From NCBI RefSeq assembly GCF_029392095.1, contig NZ_CP113930.1, forward strand, positions 1,499,001-1,563,000: 64,000 nucleotides of DNA. Reading direction: 5' to 3'. This document shows positions 41,801 to 52,686 of this stretch, one piece after another (positions within the stretch are counted from its first letter, which is position 1; each line of letters starts with the position of its first letter). The DNA is from Lactobacillus sp. ESL0700 (lineage in GTDB: Bacteria > Bacillota > Bacilli > Lactobacillales > Lactobacillaceae). The notes beneath the pieces were generated by a model. That model was not told the DNA's origin, did not search any database, and saw only the letters and a list, made by a program, of their open reading frames with translations. A program made the position numbers and the translations under genes.

Positions 41801-42483
41801 TTATGGACATCCTTGTCCAAAGTAAACTGTAAAGTATCACTTTGACCAAACACGTCTAAAATATCGCCGTCTGAGCCAATCCCCATTGCTCTGATTAATA
41901 CAGTCAAAGGCAACTTACGAGTCCGGTCAACACGAACGTATGAGATATTCTTAGCATCAGTTTCGAATTCAAGCCATGCCCCACGGTTAGGAATGACAGT
42001 TGTGCCAAAGATTTGGCGGCCATTCTTATCATAGTCACCTGAGTAATAAACACTTGGTGATCTAACTAACTGTGAAACAATAACTCTTTCGGCACCGTTA
42101 ATAATGAATGAACCAGATTCAGTCATTAATGGCAAATCGCCAAAGAAAACATCTTGGGTCTTAATTTCACCGGTTTTTTGGTTAGTTAACTTCAAAGTAA
42201 CGTGCATTGGTGCTGAATAAGTCGCATCATGATCACGGGCTTCATCAACGGTATACTTAGGCTTTTGTAATTTATAACCCATGTATTCCAAAGAAAGCTT
42301 ACCTGAGAAGTCACTAATTGGCATAATGTCGTCAAAGACTTCCTTAATACCTTCATCCAAAAACCACTTATATGATTCGGTTTGAACATCAGTCAAGTTA
42401 GGTAGTTTCAGCACTTCTTTAATCCGTGAAAAACTACGTCTTGTCCGGTGTTTACCATAGTTCACTACGTGTCCATTTAACAA
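38836..42483 (-). CDS. rpoB: RNA polymerase beta subunit
   Basis: 1215 residues from TTG 42483 ([18 protein letters not shown]), with AAAGGAT about 9 bases upstream. The rifampicin pocket reads [20 protein letters not shown] and MSALGPGG, all sensitive-type residues. The conserved [22 protein letters not shown] catalytic loop ([18 protein letters not shown]) is present. The C-terminus ends in an acidic, low-complexity tail, common in lactobacilli. Confidence 0.98.
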   Translation of the reverse strand: MLNGHVVNYGKHRTRRSFSRIKEVLKLPNLTDVQTESYKWFLDEGIKEVFDDIMPISDFSGKLSLEYMGYKLQKPKYTVDEARDHDATYSAPMHVTLKLTNQKTGEIKTQDVFFGDLPLMTESGSFIINGAERVIVSQLVRSPSVYYSGDYDKNGRQIFGTTVIPNRGAWLEFETDAKNISYVRVDRTRKLPLTVLIRAMGIGSDGDILDVFGQSDTLQFTLDKDVHKNPADSRVAEALKDVYERLRPGEPKTTDSSRSLLYARFFDPRRYDLAPVGRYKVNKKLSLKNRLYGQTLAETLADPDTGEIIAKKGTVVTHEVMDTLEKYLDRDDFKMVTYEPSKEGVLPDPISVQEIKVYSKVNPERVVKMMSNGHIDKSVKYLTPADVLASINYFLLLQDEIGNVDDIDHLGNRRIRRVGELLQNQFRIGLARMERVVRERMSIQDPSTVTPQQLINIRPIVASIKEFFGSSQLSQFMDQHNPLGELTHKRRMSALGPGGLTRDRAGYEVRDVHYTQYGRLCPIETPEGPNIGLINSLATYAVINKYGFIETPYRRVSWKTHKVTDKIDYLTADVEDNYIIAGANTPLNPDGSFKDELILARSKEDNVEVSPDKIDYMDVIPKQVVSVASACIPFLENDDSNRALMGANQQRQAAPLINPHSSLVGTGMEYRAAHDSGAALIAKAAGKVEYVDANSIRIRRADSTLDEYVLEKYRRSNNSKSYNQTPNVKLGDEVVEGEVIANGPTMDHGELALGQNPVIAFMTWNMYNYEDSIMLSERLVKDDVYTSISIEDYESEARDTKLGPEEITRELPNVGEDALKDLDGEGIIRIGAEVHDGDILVGKVTPKGVTELSAEERLLHAIFGEKAREVRDTSLRVPHGGGGIVRDVKVYTREKGDELSPGVNTLVRIYIAQKRKIQVGDKMSGRHGNKGTVAAVVPEEDMPYLPDGTPVDICLNPMGVPSRMNIGQLLELHLGWAANSLGIHVATPVFDGASEDDVWDTVHQAGIDKDGKTVLYDGRTGEPFHNRVSVGIMHYLKLTHMVDDKIHARSIGPYSLVTQQPLGGKAQFGGQRFGEMEVWALEAYGAAYTLQEILTYKSDDVVGRVKAYEAIVKGERIPKPGVPESFRVLVKELQSLGLDIRVLDMDHNEIELRDMDDDSNEHLNIDTLSKMAEEQQKKKLAEETAKSDDEDELVKEVKKTETAVDESDDDNKISK

Positions 42484-42563
42484 GGAGAAAACATCCTTTC
42501 TGTTAGAGAAAGCAAATATTACATTTCGTTTACAAATTCAAAAGGCCGGAATTTTAAGCATAA

Positions 42564-42598
42564 AAAAGACAAAAACAACATTGTCGTTTTTGTCTTTT
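42564..42598 (-). terminator. Terminator-like hairpin between clpC and rpoB (possible rpoB leader attenuator)
   Basis: On the minus strand AAAAGACAAAAAC and GTTTTTGTCTTTT form a 13-base stem with a 9-base loop, followed by further T. It can end clpC transcription. However, the best rpoB promoter lies upstream of it (42660-42688), in which case it sits inside the rpoB leader and could act as an attenuator. Confidence 0.75.
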
Positions 42599-42659
42599 AT
42601 TATTCTGCTGGACAATATATCAGCAAAATTCTGAACTTCAGCCTTTTTAATCACGCTTA

Positions 42660-42688
42660 AATATAACAAAATTTGCTTATTCTGTCAA
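42660..42688 (-). promoter_or_regulatory. Strong promoter-like sequence upstream of rpoB
   Basis: TTGACA (42683-42688), 17-base spacer, TATATT (42660-42665) on the minus strand, directly after the clpC stop and about 170 bases before rpoB. A weaker alternative (TAATATT near 42510) lies downstream of the hairpin. Confidence 0.7.
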
Positions 42689-42693
42689 CTGAT

Positions 42694-45177
42694 TTAGTTT
42701 ATACCAACTAATTCTGGATCAGCTACTTTAACAACTTCAAACTTCAGCTTGTCATGATTGCTGCCAATCTTGAGTAAATCGCCAGCTTGCAGTTCACCTT
42801 TAATCAGCATTGAAGCAACTTCATCTTCAACATCAGTTTGAATTGCCCGTCTAAGCGGCCGAGCACCCATCTCTGGATTATAACCATCCTTGGCAATCTT
42901 ATCCATTGCCGCCCGAGATAATTTAAGCTGGATACCCTTTTTAGCTAATCTGTCGATTAACTTGCGCGTTAAGAGCGTAACAATTTGCCGCAACTGACTA
43001 GCATTCAATTCATCAAAAATAATTGTCTCGTCAATTCGGTTCAAAAATTCCGGTCTGAAGAACTGCTTGAGTGCTTGCTTAACCCGTTCACGCCGCATCT
43101 TAATTTGACTAGAATTATCGGCATTAAAGCCCACCGCCTGCGTTTCAAATAATGAACGCGAACCTAGGTTAGAAGTCATGATGATAATCGTATTCCGGAA
43201 GTCGATTTTTCTTCCCTTAGAATCGGTTAAAAAGCCATCATCAAGAACCTGCAACAACAAGTTAAACACGTCAGGATGTGCCTTTTCAACTTCATCAAGC
43301 AGAACAACTGAATATGGGTGACGTCTCACCTTTTCGGACAGCTGGCCACCCTCATCGTAGCCAACATAGCCGGGAGCCGACCCAATCAGCTTGCTGCTGG
43401 CAATCTGATCCATGTATTCAGACATATCTATTCTGATTAAATTATTTTCTGAACCAAACATTGCAGCTGCAATTGCCTTAGCTAGCTCGGTCTTACCAAC
43501 ACCAGTTGGTCCTAAAAATAGGAATGAGCCAATCGGACGATTTTCATCCTTAATTCCGCTACGACTGCGGCGAACTGCCCGACTAACTGCAGAAACTGCC
43601 TTGTCCTGACCGATAATGCGGCGGTGCAAGTCACTTTCAAGGTTAGCTAACTGCTTTGACTCATTCCGGTTCATTTGTGTAACCGGAACGCCAGTCCAAT
43701 TAGATACCACTTTAGCAATATCTTCCGGCTTAACCACAGCTTTACTGTCAACTTTTTCTTCCAGTCGATTAGCCAACTTGTCCCGCTTTAATTGCAAACT
43801 GTTTTGCCGCTCTTGCAGCTTAGCAGCTTCAACAAAGTTCTGATTGACAGCCGCTTGATTCTTTTGATCAATTACCTGTTTAATTTGTTCATTAACCTGC
43901 ATTAACTGGTTGTCAGGCGCCTTGTTCGTCTTAATTTTGACGGCAGCACCGGCCTCATCAATCAAGTCAATTGCCTTGTCGGGCAAATAACGGTTAGAAA
44001 TGTAGCGACTGGACAAATCCACCGCATCTTCTAAAGCAGCCTTAGTGAATTTAACGTGGTGGAACTTTTCATATTTAGCTTGTAATCCGGTTAAAATTGC
44101 CAGTGACTCAGCTCTTGAAGGTTCATTGAGACGAACTTGTTGGAAGCGGCGAGCCAAAGCCTGATCTTTTTCCACATACTTTTGGTATTCATCAAAAGTT
44201 GTTGCCCCAATCATTTGAATGTCACCGCGAGCAAGCGATGGCTTCAAAATATTAGCCGCATCGATTGAACCTTCGGCACCACCAGCACCGATTAAGGTAT
44301 GCATTTCGTCAACAAAAAGAATAATTTTACCATCTTTGGTAATTTCTTTAATGATCTTCTTCATGCGATCTTCAAATTCACCGCGGTACTTGGTACCAGC
44401 TACTAAGCCGCCCAAATCAAGCGAAATCACCCGCTTATTTAATAAGTCATGCGGTGCCTTTTTATTTACGATTGCCGTTGCGATTGCTTCAGCAACCGCT
44501 GTTTTACCCACACCAGGTTCACCAATTAAGACTGGATTATTCTTAGTGCGCCGCGATAGGATTTCAATTACCCGAGCAATCTCTTGGTCGCGACCAATCA
44601 CTGGATCAATCTGCCCGTTTTCTGCCCGTTCATTCAAATTAACCGAAACTTGGTCTAACGTCGGTGTCGTGCTCTTAGGTTTATTATTCATTTCAGTTGG
44701 TGCGGCACCAAACCAATCATTATCGATTTCTGAGTTGTCCTCTTGACCAAGGCTGCGCTGAGCATCATCTCGCAGACCTTGAATATTAATATTCAGATTA
44801 CGTAAAATAGTTGCTGCTAAAACTTGCTCACTAGAAATCAGTCCCAGCAAAATATGACTAGTCTTAACCTCGCTTGAACCGCCACGCTCTGCTAATGTGC
44901 CAGCATATGCTAGCGCCATGCTCAAACGCGGTGACATCTCCATATAACTGGTTTTAGCGGCAGAACCATAACCGGTGTAGCGCTCAATTTCTTCACGAAT
45001 GGCAGTAGGTGTAGCTCCCCAAGCCCGCAAATCCTTGCCGGCTTCGCCATCTGATTCAATCACCATCGCAAGCAGTACATGTTCAGTACCAATTAAGCGA
45101 TGATGAAAATTCTGTGCTTGTTCACGTGCAATCTCTAATACTTGATTTGCACTTTTACTGTAAGAGTTCTTCATCAT
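42694..45177 (-). CDS. clpC: ATP-dependent Clp protease ATP-binding subunit ClpC
   Basis: 827 residues. Order: Clp_N double repeat (1-150), first AAA+ module (Walker [14 protein letters not shown] near residue 217), coiled-coil/UVR middle region ([14 protein letters not shown]), second AAA+ module ([13 protein letters not shown] near 558) and a C-terminal D2-small domain. It unfolds substrates for ClpP and, with adaptors, clears damaged proteins. MM start: either ATG 45177 or 45174 after AAGGTGG. No ctsR-mcsA-mcsB genes precede it, unlike in B. subtilis; this is the usual lactobacillus arrangement. Confidence 0.95.
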   Translation of the reverse strand: MMKNSYSKSANQVLEIAREQAQNFHHRLIGTEHVLLAMVIESDGEAGKDLRAWGATPTAIREEIERYTGYGSAAKTSYMEMSPRLSMALAYAGTLAERGGSSEVKTSHILLGLISSEQVLAATILRNLNINIQGLRDDAQRSLGQEDNSEIDNDWFGAAPTEMNNKPKSTTPTLDQVSVNLNERAENGQIDPVIGRDQEIARVIEILSRRTKNNPVLIGEPGVGKTAVAEAIATAIVNKKAPHDLLNKRVISLDLGGLVAGTKYRGEFEDRMKKIIKEITKDGKIILFVDEMHTLIGAGGAEGSIDAANILKPSLARGDIQMIGATTFDEYQKYVEKDQALARRFQQVRLNEPSRAESLAILTGLQAKYEKFHHVKFTKAALEDAVDLSSRYISNRYLPDKAIDLIDEAGAAVKIKTNKAPDNQLMQVNEQIKQVIDQKNQAAVNQNFVEAAKLQERQNSLQLKRDKLANRLEEKVDSKAVVKPEDIAKVVSNWTGVPVTQMNRNESKQLANLESDLHRRIIGQDKAVSAVSRAVRRSRSGIKDENRPIGSFLFLGPTGVGKTELAKAIAAAMFGSENNLIRIDMSEYMDQIASSKLIGSAPGYVGYDEGGQLSEKVRRHPYSVVLLDEVEKAHPDVFNLLLQVLDDGFLTDSKGRKIDFRNTIIIMTSNLGSRSLFETQAVGFNADNSSQIKMRRERVKQALKQFFRPEFLNRIDETIIFDELNASQLRQIVTLLTRKLIDRLAKKGIQLKLSRAAMDKIAKDGYNPEMGARPLRRAIQTDVEDEVASMLIKGELQAGDLLKIGSNHDKLKFEVVKVADPELVGIN

Positions 45178-45231
45178 AGCACCACCTTAAAATGACATGA
45201 ATATTGGTAATCTCTTTAAAGCCAATTGTAA

Positions 45232-45252
45232 AACCATTTACTTTAAATGGTT
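45232..45252. repeat. Perfect inverted repeat in the clpC 5' leader
   Basis: AACCATTTA and TAAATGGTT are exact 9-base arms around CTT. It lies about 30-45 bases downstream of the likely clpC start point, so it is either an operator or an RNA hairpin. It matches neither the CIRCE element nor a good CtsR box. Confidence 0.6.
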
Positions 45253-45279
45253 ACTGTTCATGTCAAAAACATTGCAATT

Positions 45280-45288
45280 ATTATAGCA
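45280..45288 (-). promoter_or_regulatory. Extended -10 promoter for clpC
   Basis: TGCTATAAT on the minus strand about 105 bases before the clpC start. No good -35 box is seen at 17 bases. Confidence 0.5.
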
Positions 45289-45337
45289 AAGACAATGTAC
45301 TTACGCTAATATTCCTTACTATAATCATTTATAGACA

Positions 45338-45368
45338 ACAAAAAAACTGCCCGTTACCAGACAGTTAC
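45338..45368 (-). terminator. Terminator after tRNA-Pro
   Basis: AACTG and CAGTT arms with an inner C/G pair, followed by seven T on the minus strand, directly downstream of the tRNA-Pro gene. Confidence 0.7.
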
Positions 45369-45371
45369 TTA

Positions 45372-45445
<74 letters not shown>

Positions 45446-45452
45446 TTTCAAT

Positions 45453-45483
45453 AAAAAGACTCACCCAAGCGGTGAGTCTTTTT
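45453..45483 (-). terminator. Terminator between tRNA-Gly and tRNA-Pro
   Basis: AAAAAGACTCACC and GGTGAGTCTTTTT form a 13-base stem with a 5-base loop and a T run on both strands. It would separate the two tRNA transcripts. Confidence 0.9.
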
Positions 45484-45490
45484 ATTATGA

Positions 45491-45562
45491 AGCGGAAGAC
45501 GGGATTCGAACCCGCGACCCCCACCATGGCAAGGTGATGTTCTACCACTGAACTACTTCCGC
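45491..45562 (-). tRNA. tRNA-Gly (anticodon GCC)
   Basis: Cloverleaf on the minus strand: acceptor GCGGAAG/CTTCCGC with discriminator T, anticodon arm ATCACC-TTGCCAT-GGTG(G)G and T-arm GCGGG-TTCGAAT-CCCGT. CCA is not encoded. It lies downstream of lysS with its own terminator on the left. Confidence 0.94.
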
Positions 45563-45616
45563 AAGACATTTATTATTATAGCAAATGAATTTGATTTTGC
45601 AAACCTTTTTTGCAAG

Positions 45617-45648
45617 AAAAAAAGGAAATTCTTTGAAAAGAATTTCCT
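45617..45648 (-). terminator. Terminator after lysS
   Basis: AGGAAATTCTTT and AAAGAATTTCCT form a 12-base stem with a 2-base loop, followed by seven T on the minus strand. Confidence 0.93.
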
Positions 45649-45676
45649 AATTGCCCAAAAAGCCTAATCTAACAGC

Positions 45677-47233
<1,557 letters not shown>

Positions 47234-47255
47234 TTACTTTTCCTCCATTATTTTA

Positions 47256-48269
47256 TTAAACGCGTCGAGCCGTCTTTTGTGCCTGACGCTTCTCATAATC
47301 TTCAACAAAGTTATCCAGCAAGTCGTAGACTTCTTGTGCTGTCCATACTTCATTTATTTTAGCACGGGTTCGTGCTGAACGGGGAACCCCCTTCAAATAA
47401 TAAGCAGCCTGCTGTCTAAATTCAGGTACCGCAATTTTTTCACCCTTTAAGTCAACCAAGCCTTGCAATTGGTGTTCGGCGGTTGCCACCTTTTCGCGCA
47501 CAGTTTGCGGTGTTAGGCGCTCACCAGTTGCCAAATAATGGGTCATATCCTTCAAAATCCACGGATTACCCAAGGCAGCACGACCAACCATTACGGCTGT
47601 TGAGCCAATTTCCTTTAATGCCTTTTCAGCTAGTTCCGGCGTTGCAATGTCACCGTTAGCAACAAATGGCACATCAAGCACTTGGGCAACATCATGCAAG
47701 GTTTCCCAATCAGCATGTCCCTGATACATCTGTTTACGGGTTCTACCATGCATTGCAATCATGCTGGCACCAGCTTCTTGAGCTGCCAAAGCATTTTCTA
47801 CAGCAAAAATATGCTTACGATCCCAGCCAATACGCATCTTAACACTAACAGGTTTTGACACGTTTTGGACAACTGCATGCACCATTTGATAAATCTTGTT
47901 CGAATCAAGCAACCATTTAGAACCGGCATCCGTTTTTGTGATTTTTGGTACCGGACAACCCATATTAATATCAATGATATCAGCATCGGTATGCTGGTCA
48001 ATGTATTGCGCCGCCTGCAGCAATGTTTCTTCAGTTCCCCCAAAAATCTGAATACTCATTGGGTGTTCACGCGGATCAACCTTCATCATTGACATTGTTT
48101 TCTTATTTCGATAAATGATTCCATGATCAGAAATCATCTCGCAAACAACCATCCCAGCGCCAAATTCTTTACAAATCATCCGAAATGCCGAATTTGAAAC
48201 CCCAGCCATCGGTGCAACAACCACACGATTAGGAATGGTAATATCGCGAATCTTCCAACTATTATCCAC
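47256..48269 (-). CDS. dusB: tRNA-dihydrouridine synthase, DusB-like
   Basis: 337 residues from GTG 48269 (AAAGGATGATTTG upstream; the adjacent TTG is the alternative). Flavin-dependent reduction of uridine to dihydrouridine in the D-loop of tRNA. The barrel has VVAPMAGVSNSAFRM, the catalytic cysteine in INMGCPVPKI (about residue 100), VKMRIGWD, HGRTRKQMYQG and FMN-phosphate residues in VMVGRAALGNPW. It lies just upstream of lysS, as in many Firmicutes. Confidence 0.94.
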   Translation of the reverse strand: MDNSWKIRDITIPNRVVVAPMAGVSNSAFRMICKEFGAGMVVCEMISDHGIIYRNKKTMSMMKVDPREHPMSIQIFGGTEETLLQAAQYIDQHTDADIIDINMGCPVPKITKTDAGSKWLLDSNKIYQMVHAVVQNVSKPVSVKMRIGWDRKHIFAVENALAAQEAGASMIAMHGRTRKQMYQGHADWETLHDVAQVLDVPFVANGDIATPELAEKALKEIGSTAVMVGRAALGNPWILKDMTHYLATGERLTPQTVREKVATAEHQLQGLVDLKGEKIAVPEFRQQAAYYLKGVPRSARTRAKINEVWTAQEVYDLLDNFVEDYEKRQAQKTARRV

Positions 48270-48367
48270 CAAATCATCCTTTCAAATACTTTAACATCAT
48301 AACAAAAAAGACTAAATCAGCAAAATTTCACGGTGTCAATCACTTAAAAGAATAACTGGCAATTATC

Positions 48368-48994
48368 TTATTTTGCAATAAAGAAATTGCTAGGAGCTAC
48401 CCGGTTGTAATAACGTAAGAAGGCTTTTTTGCTGCGATCATCAACTGAAAAGTTAATCACACCAGCATTTTGCGCTTCACCAACTAAAGAAATATGCGGT
48501 ATCCCTAACACGTTTTGAACTAGTGAACGTGAAGCAGTCCCATGAAAAACAAGCAGCACTGATTCATTTTCATGCTTTTGCACTAAATCATGCCAAAAGT
48601 CCATCAAGCGGTCAGCTAAATGTTGATAGCTCTCGCCGCTGCAATAGTCACTGTAATCTTCTGTAAAATATCCTAATTCATCAAAAGCTTGGGGAAATTT
48701 TTGCTTAATTTCAAGCGCATCTTTGCCATCCCAGTTGCCATAATTCATTTCTTTTAAGCGGTCGTCAAGAATAATCTGGTGCTGCCCGCGATCGATAATT
48801 TCAGCCGTTTGTCTTGCTCTTGTAAGTGGGCTGGCATAGACACAATCAATCTGACTAATATCAAAACTGTCGCGCAAGGCTTCTACTTGTTTAATACCAG
48901 TTTCATTAAGTGGCAAGTCAGTAGCAGAACCATTAATTTTCAGGCTTTTATTTGTATCGGTTTCACCGTGACGCACAATATAGACGTTTAACAT
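48368..48994 (-). CDS. Histidine phosphatase superfamily protein (208 aa)
   Basis: The start is moved to ATG 48994 (MLNVYIVRHGETDTNK): AAAAGGAG lies 9 bases upstream, inside the longer frame. RHGET is the phosphohistidine motif and LVFHGTASRS carries the second histidine. Length and motifs fit the cobC/PhoE-like phosphatases with an unknown substrate. It lies between hslO and dusB, where many relatives have no such gene, and is one of four paralogues in the window. Confidence 0.85.
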   Translation of the reverse strand: MLNVYIVRHGETDTNKSLKINGSATDLPLNETGIKQVEALRDSFDISQIDCVYASPLTRARQTAEIIDRGQHQIILDDRLKEMNYGNWDGKDALEIKQKFPQAFDELGYFTEDYSDYCSGESYQHLADRLMDFWHDLVQKHENESVLLVFHGTASRSLVQNVLGIPHISLVGEAQNAGVINFSVDDRSKKAFLRYYNRVAPSNFFIAK

Positions 48995-49107
48995 GTTGTT
49001 ACACTCCTTTTCATCTTTGTTCAACCCTTACATTATAATCAAAATTGGTATTAACCGCACCCTGATTTTGAATTATACTTAAAAAATAATAGAAAGGATA
49101 ATGGTTG

Positions 49108-49449
49108 ATGAATTTTATTAAAATAATTACACTTAGCTGTCGCTTTTTATTAGAGTGCGCGACAGTCATTGGCATCTTCAGCGGCGCGTTTATTAAGCGT
49201 GACTTGCTAAGTAAAATCATTTTTGCTGCAGTAGCAATCCTTATTTTCTTAGTCTGGTCGCGTTATGGTGCACCACACTCACCTCAAGCCTTGACTGGTG
49301 TTGCCAAACTAATACTAGAAGTCCTTGTTTATACCATCGGCAGTAGCTGCTGGATCATCATCTTTGGTAAGAACATTGGCAGCATCTATTCTATAATTGC
49401 CATCTTCGATTTAATCTTGATGTATCTACTGCAAATTGAACAGCTCTAA
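49108..49449 (+). CDS. DUF2568 (YrdB-like) small membrane protein
   Basis: 113 residues from ATG 49108; TTG 49105 is the alternative, and both follow AGAAAGGAT. Four hydrophobic segments are visible, with the conserved tryptophan-proline region LVWSRYGAPHSPQAL and the downstream glutamate ILEVLVY that mark YrdB/DUF2568 proteins. The function is unknown. It is the only plus-strand gene between comC and cbpA and converges on hslO. Confidence 0.75.
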   Translation: MNFIKIITLSCRFLLECATVIGIFSGAFIKRDLLSKIIFAAVAILIFLVWSRYGAPHSPQALTGVAKLILEVLVYTIGSSCWIIIFGKNIGSIYSIIAIFDLILMYLLQIEQL

Positions 49450-49455
49450 TCCCAC

Positions 49456-49490
49456 AGAAGACACTGACTTAATATTCCTTGTCTTCTTTT
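49456..49490 (+). terminator. Probable terminator after the DUF2568 gene
   Basis: AGAAGAC and GTCTTCT arms enclose an 18-base loop, followed by six T on the plus strand. It overlaps the 3' end of hslO. Confidence 0.5.
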
Positions 49491-50359
49491 TTCTTTGCCA
49501 AAATATCCTTCAGTTCGGCTTCCGTGTATTGATATTTATTGCCGCAGAAGCTGCAGGTCAATTCAGCACCATGATCCTCGTCAATCATCGACTGCAATTG
49601 CTCAATCTTTAAGGTTTCCAAAATGTCAGCATATTTTTTCTTTGAACAGTCACACTTAAAGGCTACCGGTTCTTTTGCCAAAATCTTGCAGTCAGTCCCT
49701 AAAATTTTACGAGCCAAGTCTTCGGGTGTCATCCCTGCTAAAAATGAAGTTGACAGCGCTGGCAAATCATCGATGTGCTTAATTGTCTTGGTAATCAAGC
49801 TGTCACTAGCTCCCGGCAAAGCCTGCAACATAAAGCCACCAGCTTCACCGATTGTATTATTCGGATTAACAAAAACTGACAAGCCGACTGCTGACGGAAT
49901 TTGTTCTGACTTAGTAAGGTAGTAGGCAACGTCCTCGGCAATTTCACCAGATACAATCGGCACTTGACCCGTGTATGGTTCCTTTAAGCCCAAGTCTTTT
50001 GTGATTTCTAACCAACCTTGACCAACTGCCTTTTTAACATCGATATGACCATCATCTCGTGGTGGCAAAGCAATGTGCGGATTCTTCACATAACCTTTGA
50101 CTGTTAAGTCAGACTGAGCCGTAACTATTGTTGGGCCAACTGGGCCATTGCCAAGTAGCCGCACCGTCAATTCTTCTTGATCAGTCAATTCGGCTCCTGC
50201 CAGTAAGACACCGGCAACTAGGGTCCGCCCCAAAACAGCAGAAGACGCTGACCAAGTATCATGTCTGGTCTGGGCTTCTTGGACTAAATCCTTAGCCGTA
50301 ACCGTTAATAACCGTAAATTTTTTGTTTTATCAATTGCCTTAATTAAATAATCGCTCAT
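49469..50359 (-). CDS. hslO: 33 kDa chaperonin Hsp33
   Basis: 296 residues. Redox-switched holdase chaperone activated by oxidation and unfolding. The C-terminal zinc centre has KCDCSKKKYAD and CSFCGNKYQY, the four cysteines of the switch (CxC and CxxC). The N-terminal half has GRTLVAGVLLAG. GGAGAACTAAA precedes ATG 50359. It follows ftsH, separated by a terminator. Confidence 0.96.
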   Translation of the reverse strand: MSDYLIKAIDKTKNLRLLTVTAKDLVQEAQTRHDTWSASSAVLGRTLVAGVLLAGAELTDQEELTVRLLGNGPVGPTIVTAQSDLTVKGYVKNPHIALPPRDDGHIDVKKAVGQGWLEITKDLGLKEPYTGQVPIVSGEIAEDVAYYLTKSEQIPSAVGLSVFVNPNNTIGEAGGFMLQALPGASDSLITKTIKHIDDLPALSTSFLAGMTPEDLARKILGTDCKILAKEPVAFKCDCSKKKYADILETLKIEQLQSMIDEDHGAELTCSFCGNKYQYTEAELKDILAKKKEDKEY

Positions 50360-50372
50360 TTTAGTTCTCCTA

Positions 50373-50404
50373 AAAAAATAGAGCCCGCAGTCAGGCCCTA
50401 TTAA
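50373..50404 (-). terminator. Terminator after ftsH
   Basis: AATAG-GCC and GGC-CTATT arms with one mismatch, followed by seven T on the minus strand. It lies immediately before the hslO ribosome binding site, so hslO needs read-through or a promoter not evident here. Confidence 0.7.
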
Positions 50405-50407
50405 TTA

Positions 50408-52600
50408 TTAATCTTGTTGATCATCTGAAGAATGATCTTGATCCTTAGATGAAGAATCGGCATCAGTTTCATGAGCCTTCTCTGGATTTTCCGGATTGTG
50501 CTCTTCCACTTCCTCATTCTTCTCTAAAGGAGTTTCGACTGTTTCTTCAGAATGAACATGTTTACTATCTTTATCTTCAGTTTCCTTTTCGGCAGTAATA
50601 GTTGCCTTATGGTTTTCTTTCTTTTCAGCAGCTGCCTTAGCTTCTTCATAAGTCAAAGCCTTAGACTCACTCGGGTATTCTGGCATTTTTTCTGGCATCT
50701 TACCCGTTGTGTACAGCGACATAATCTGCTTTTCATCTAAAGTTTCATACTTCAGCAATGCTTCAGCAATTACCCGGTGCTTGTCGCGGTTATCCTTGAC
50801 AATTTCCACAGCCTTAGCGTGGGCCTCGTCAAGTAATTCTTTAACAGCCTCGTCAATCTTAGCTGAAGTTGCTTCACTGTATGGCTTAAAGCCGTAAGGA
50901 TTAGTCTCGCCTTCTTTTTCAAGCTCAACCATCCCTAAAGAATCGGTCATCCCATAATTAACAACCATGCTGTGGGCAATTTGTGTTGCTTGTTCAAAGT
51001 CGTTAGAAGCACCAGTTGACTGGTCACCAACAACAACTTCTTCACCGGCACGACCACCCATTAACCCAACAATTTGTTCCATTAATTGCTTTTTGGTTAA
51101 TAAGAATTGGTCGTCCTTTGGCAACATTAAATTATAACCACCAGTGCGGCCATGAGGAACAATCGTAACCTTGCGAACAGTCCGTGAATCACTTAAGACC
51201 AGCCCACAGATTGAGTGTCCTGCCTCGTGGAAGGCAACACGTTCGCGTTCTTTCTTAGAAATCATGCTGTTCTTCTTAGCTGGTCCCGCAATTACGCGGT
51301 CTTCAGCTTCATCAAGATCAGCGGCAGTAATTTCAGTACCATTGCGCCGAGCTGCAAGCAATGCAGCTTCATTTAGAAGGTTAGCAAGGTCAGCACCGAC
51401 AAATCCTGGGGTCTGACGGGCAATTTCCTTTAAGTCAACGTCAGCAGCTAATGGCATGTTCTTAGCATGAACCCGTAAAATAGCTTCACGACCACGAACA
51501 TCAGGTGTACCAACCAAGACTTTACGGTCAAACCGACCTGGACGCAGCAAAGCTGGATCCAAGACATCAGACCGGTTGGTTGCGGCAATTACGATAACGC
51601 CTTCGTTACCTTCGAAACCGTCCATTTCAACCAATAATTGGTTCAAGGTCTGTTCACGCTCATCATTACCACCGCCGCTGGCATTACTGCCACGCCGACG
51701 TCCGATAGCATCAATTTCATCAATAAAGATAATACTTGGTGCGTTCTTCTTGGCATTGGTAAATAAATCACGAACCCGACTGGCACCGACACCGACAAAC
51801 ATTTCTACGAAGTCGGAACCGGAAATCGAGAAGAATGGTACGTTAGCTTCACCAGCAACAGCACGTGCAAGCAAAGTCTTACCGGTACCCGGAGGACCCT
51901 CAAGCAAAACACCTGACGGAATTTTGGCACCGAGTTTAGTAAATTTAGCTGGATTCTTTAAGAATTCAACGACTTCAACTAATTCCTGCTTTTCTTCCTC
52001 TTCACCAGCAACATCGGAGAAGCGGACCTTATTCTTTTTAGGATCTTCAGGCTTAACGTGTGAACGACCAAAGTTCATTATGCCGCCACCAGAACCGCCG
52101 CGGCCACCGCCACCGGTCTGACTGATCATCATCCACATCATGACAATAAACAGAACAGTCGGCACTAACATCACAATTGTTGAAATCCAATTGCCCGATT
52201 GCGACTCTCCCTGAGTTGTCATCTTCGTATCGCTCTTTTGAGCTAAGTCCTGAACATTAGCGACACTTGAATCATTCTGCAGCATCGTGGTTGAAAAGCG
52301 CGTTACTTGTGCGCCCGAATTACCACTAAAGAAGTCAAAACTGTTTTTCGATTGGTCTTTGCTTCCTTGTGCTGTCTTATAACTGCCTGAAACGGTGTAA
52401 ACCCCGTTAGCAGGCTGAACATTAAAGTTTTTAACTTTGCCTTGACGCAAGTCTTTGACAAATTCAGAGTAGCTAATATTTTCACTGCCACCAGAATTAT
52501 CAGAGCCGCCAAGAGCCCAGTTGATACCTCCCAATAATAGAAGGAAAACAACTATATAGAACAGGCCATTCGATAGCAGCCGATTCCGGTTATTCTTCAT
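50408..52600 (-). CDS. ftsH: ATP-dependent zinc metalloprotease FtsH
   Basis: 730 residues from ATG 52600 ([10 protein letters not shown]); GGAGG precedes it, and the longer frame starts at a TTG inside the site. Two membrane helices (about 10-30 and 135-160) flank an extracellular domain. The cytoplasmic part has Walker [12 protein letters not shown], Walker [15 protein letters not shown] near RPGRFDRK, and the zinc motif FHEAGHSIC. The C-terminal 90 residues are acidic and low-complexity. It degrades membrane and soluble proteins. Confidence 0.97.
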   Translation of the reverse strand: MKNNRNRLLSNGLFYIVVFLLLLGGINWALGGSDNSGGSENISYSEFVKDLRQGKVKNFNVQPANGVYTVSGSYKTAQGSKDQSKNSFDFFSGNSGAQVTRFSTTMLQNDSSVANVQDLAQKSDTKMTTQGESQSGNWISTIVMLVPTVLFIVMMWMMISQTGGGGRGGSGGGIMNFGRSHVKPEDPKKNKVRFSDVAGEEEEKQELVEVVEFLKNPAKFTKLGAKIPSGVLLEGPPGTGKTLLARAVAGEANVPFFSISGSDFVEMFVGVGASRVRDLFTNAKKNAPSIIFIDEIDAIGRRRGSNASGGGNDEREQTLNQLLVEMDGFEGNEGVIVIAATNRSDVLDPALLRPGRFDRKVLVGTPDVRGREAILRVHAKNMPLAADVDLKEIARQTPGFVGADLANLLNEAALLAARRNGTEITAADLDEAEDRVIAGPAKKNSMISKKERERVAFHEAGHSICGLVLSDSRTVRKVTIVPHGRTGGYNLMLPKDDQFLLTKKQLMEQIVGLMGGRAGEEVVVGDQSTGASNDFEQATQIAHSMVVNYGMTDSLGMVELEKEGETNPYGFKPYSEATSAKIDEAVKELLDEAHAKAVEIVKDNRDKHRVIAEALLKYETLDEKQIMSLYTTGKMPEKMPEYPSESKALTYEEAKAAAEKKENHKATITAEKETEDKDSKHVHSEETVETPLEKNEEVEEHNPENPEKAHETDADSSSKDQDHSSDDQQD

Positions 52601-52686
52601 AAAAAACCTCCGCAAAGTTTCTAGAAATATACGAATAAAAGTTTAACACAAATTTCACTAATGCTCTAATATTTTAAAGGATCTTA

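Noticed and set aside
38836..42483. Possible rifampicin-resistance change in rpoB
   Set aside because: The rifampicin pocket (Q-x2-[15 protein letters not shown]) reads as sensitive type at the well-known positions.
44219..44746. 175-codon plus-strand frame opposite clpC
   Set aside because: Mirror of the first AAA+ module of ClpC; no ribosome binding site.
51576..52121. 181-codon plus-strand frame opposite ftsH
   Set aside because: Serine/proline-rich shadow of the ftsH ATPase region; no start signal and no family match.
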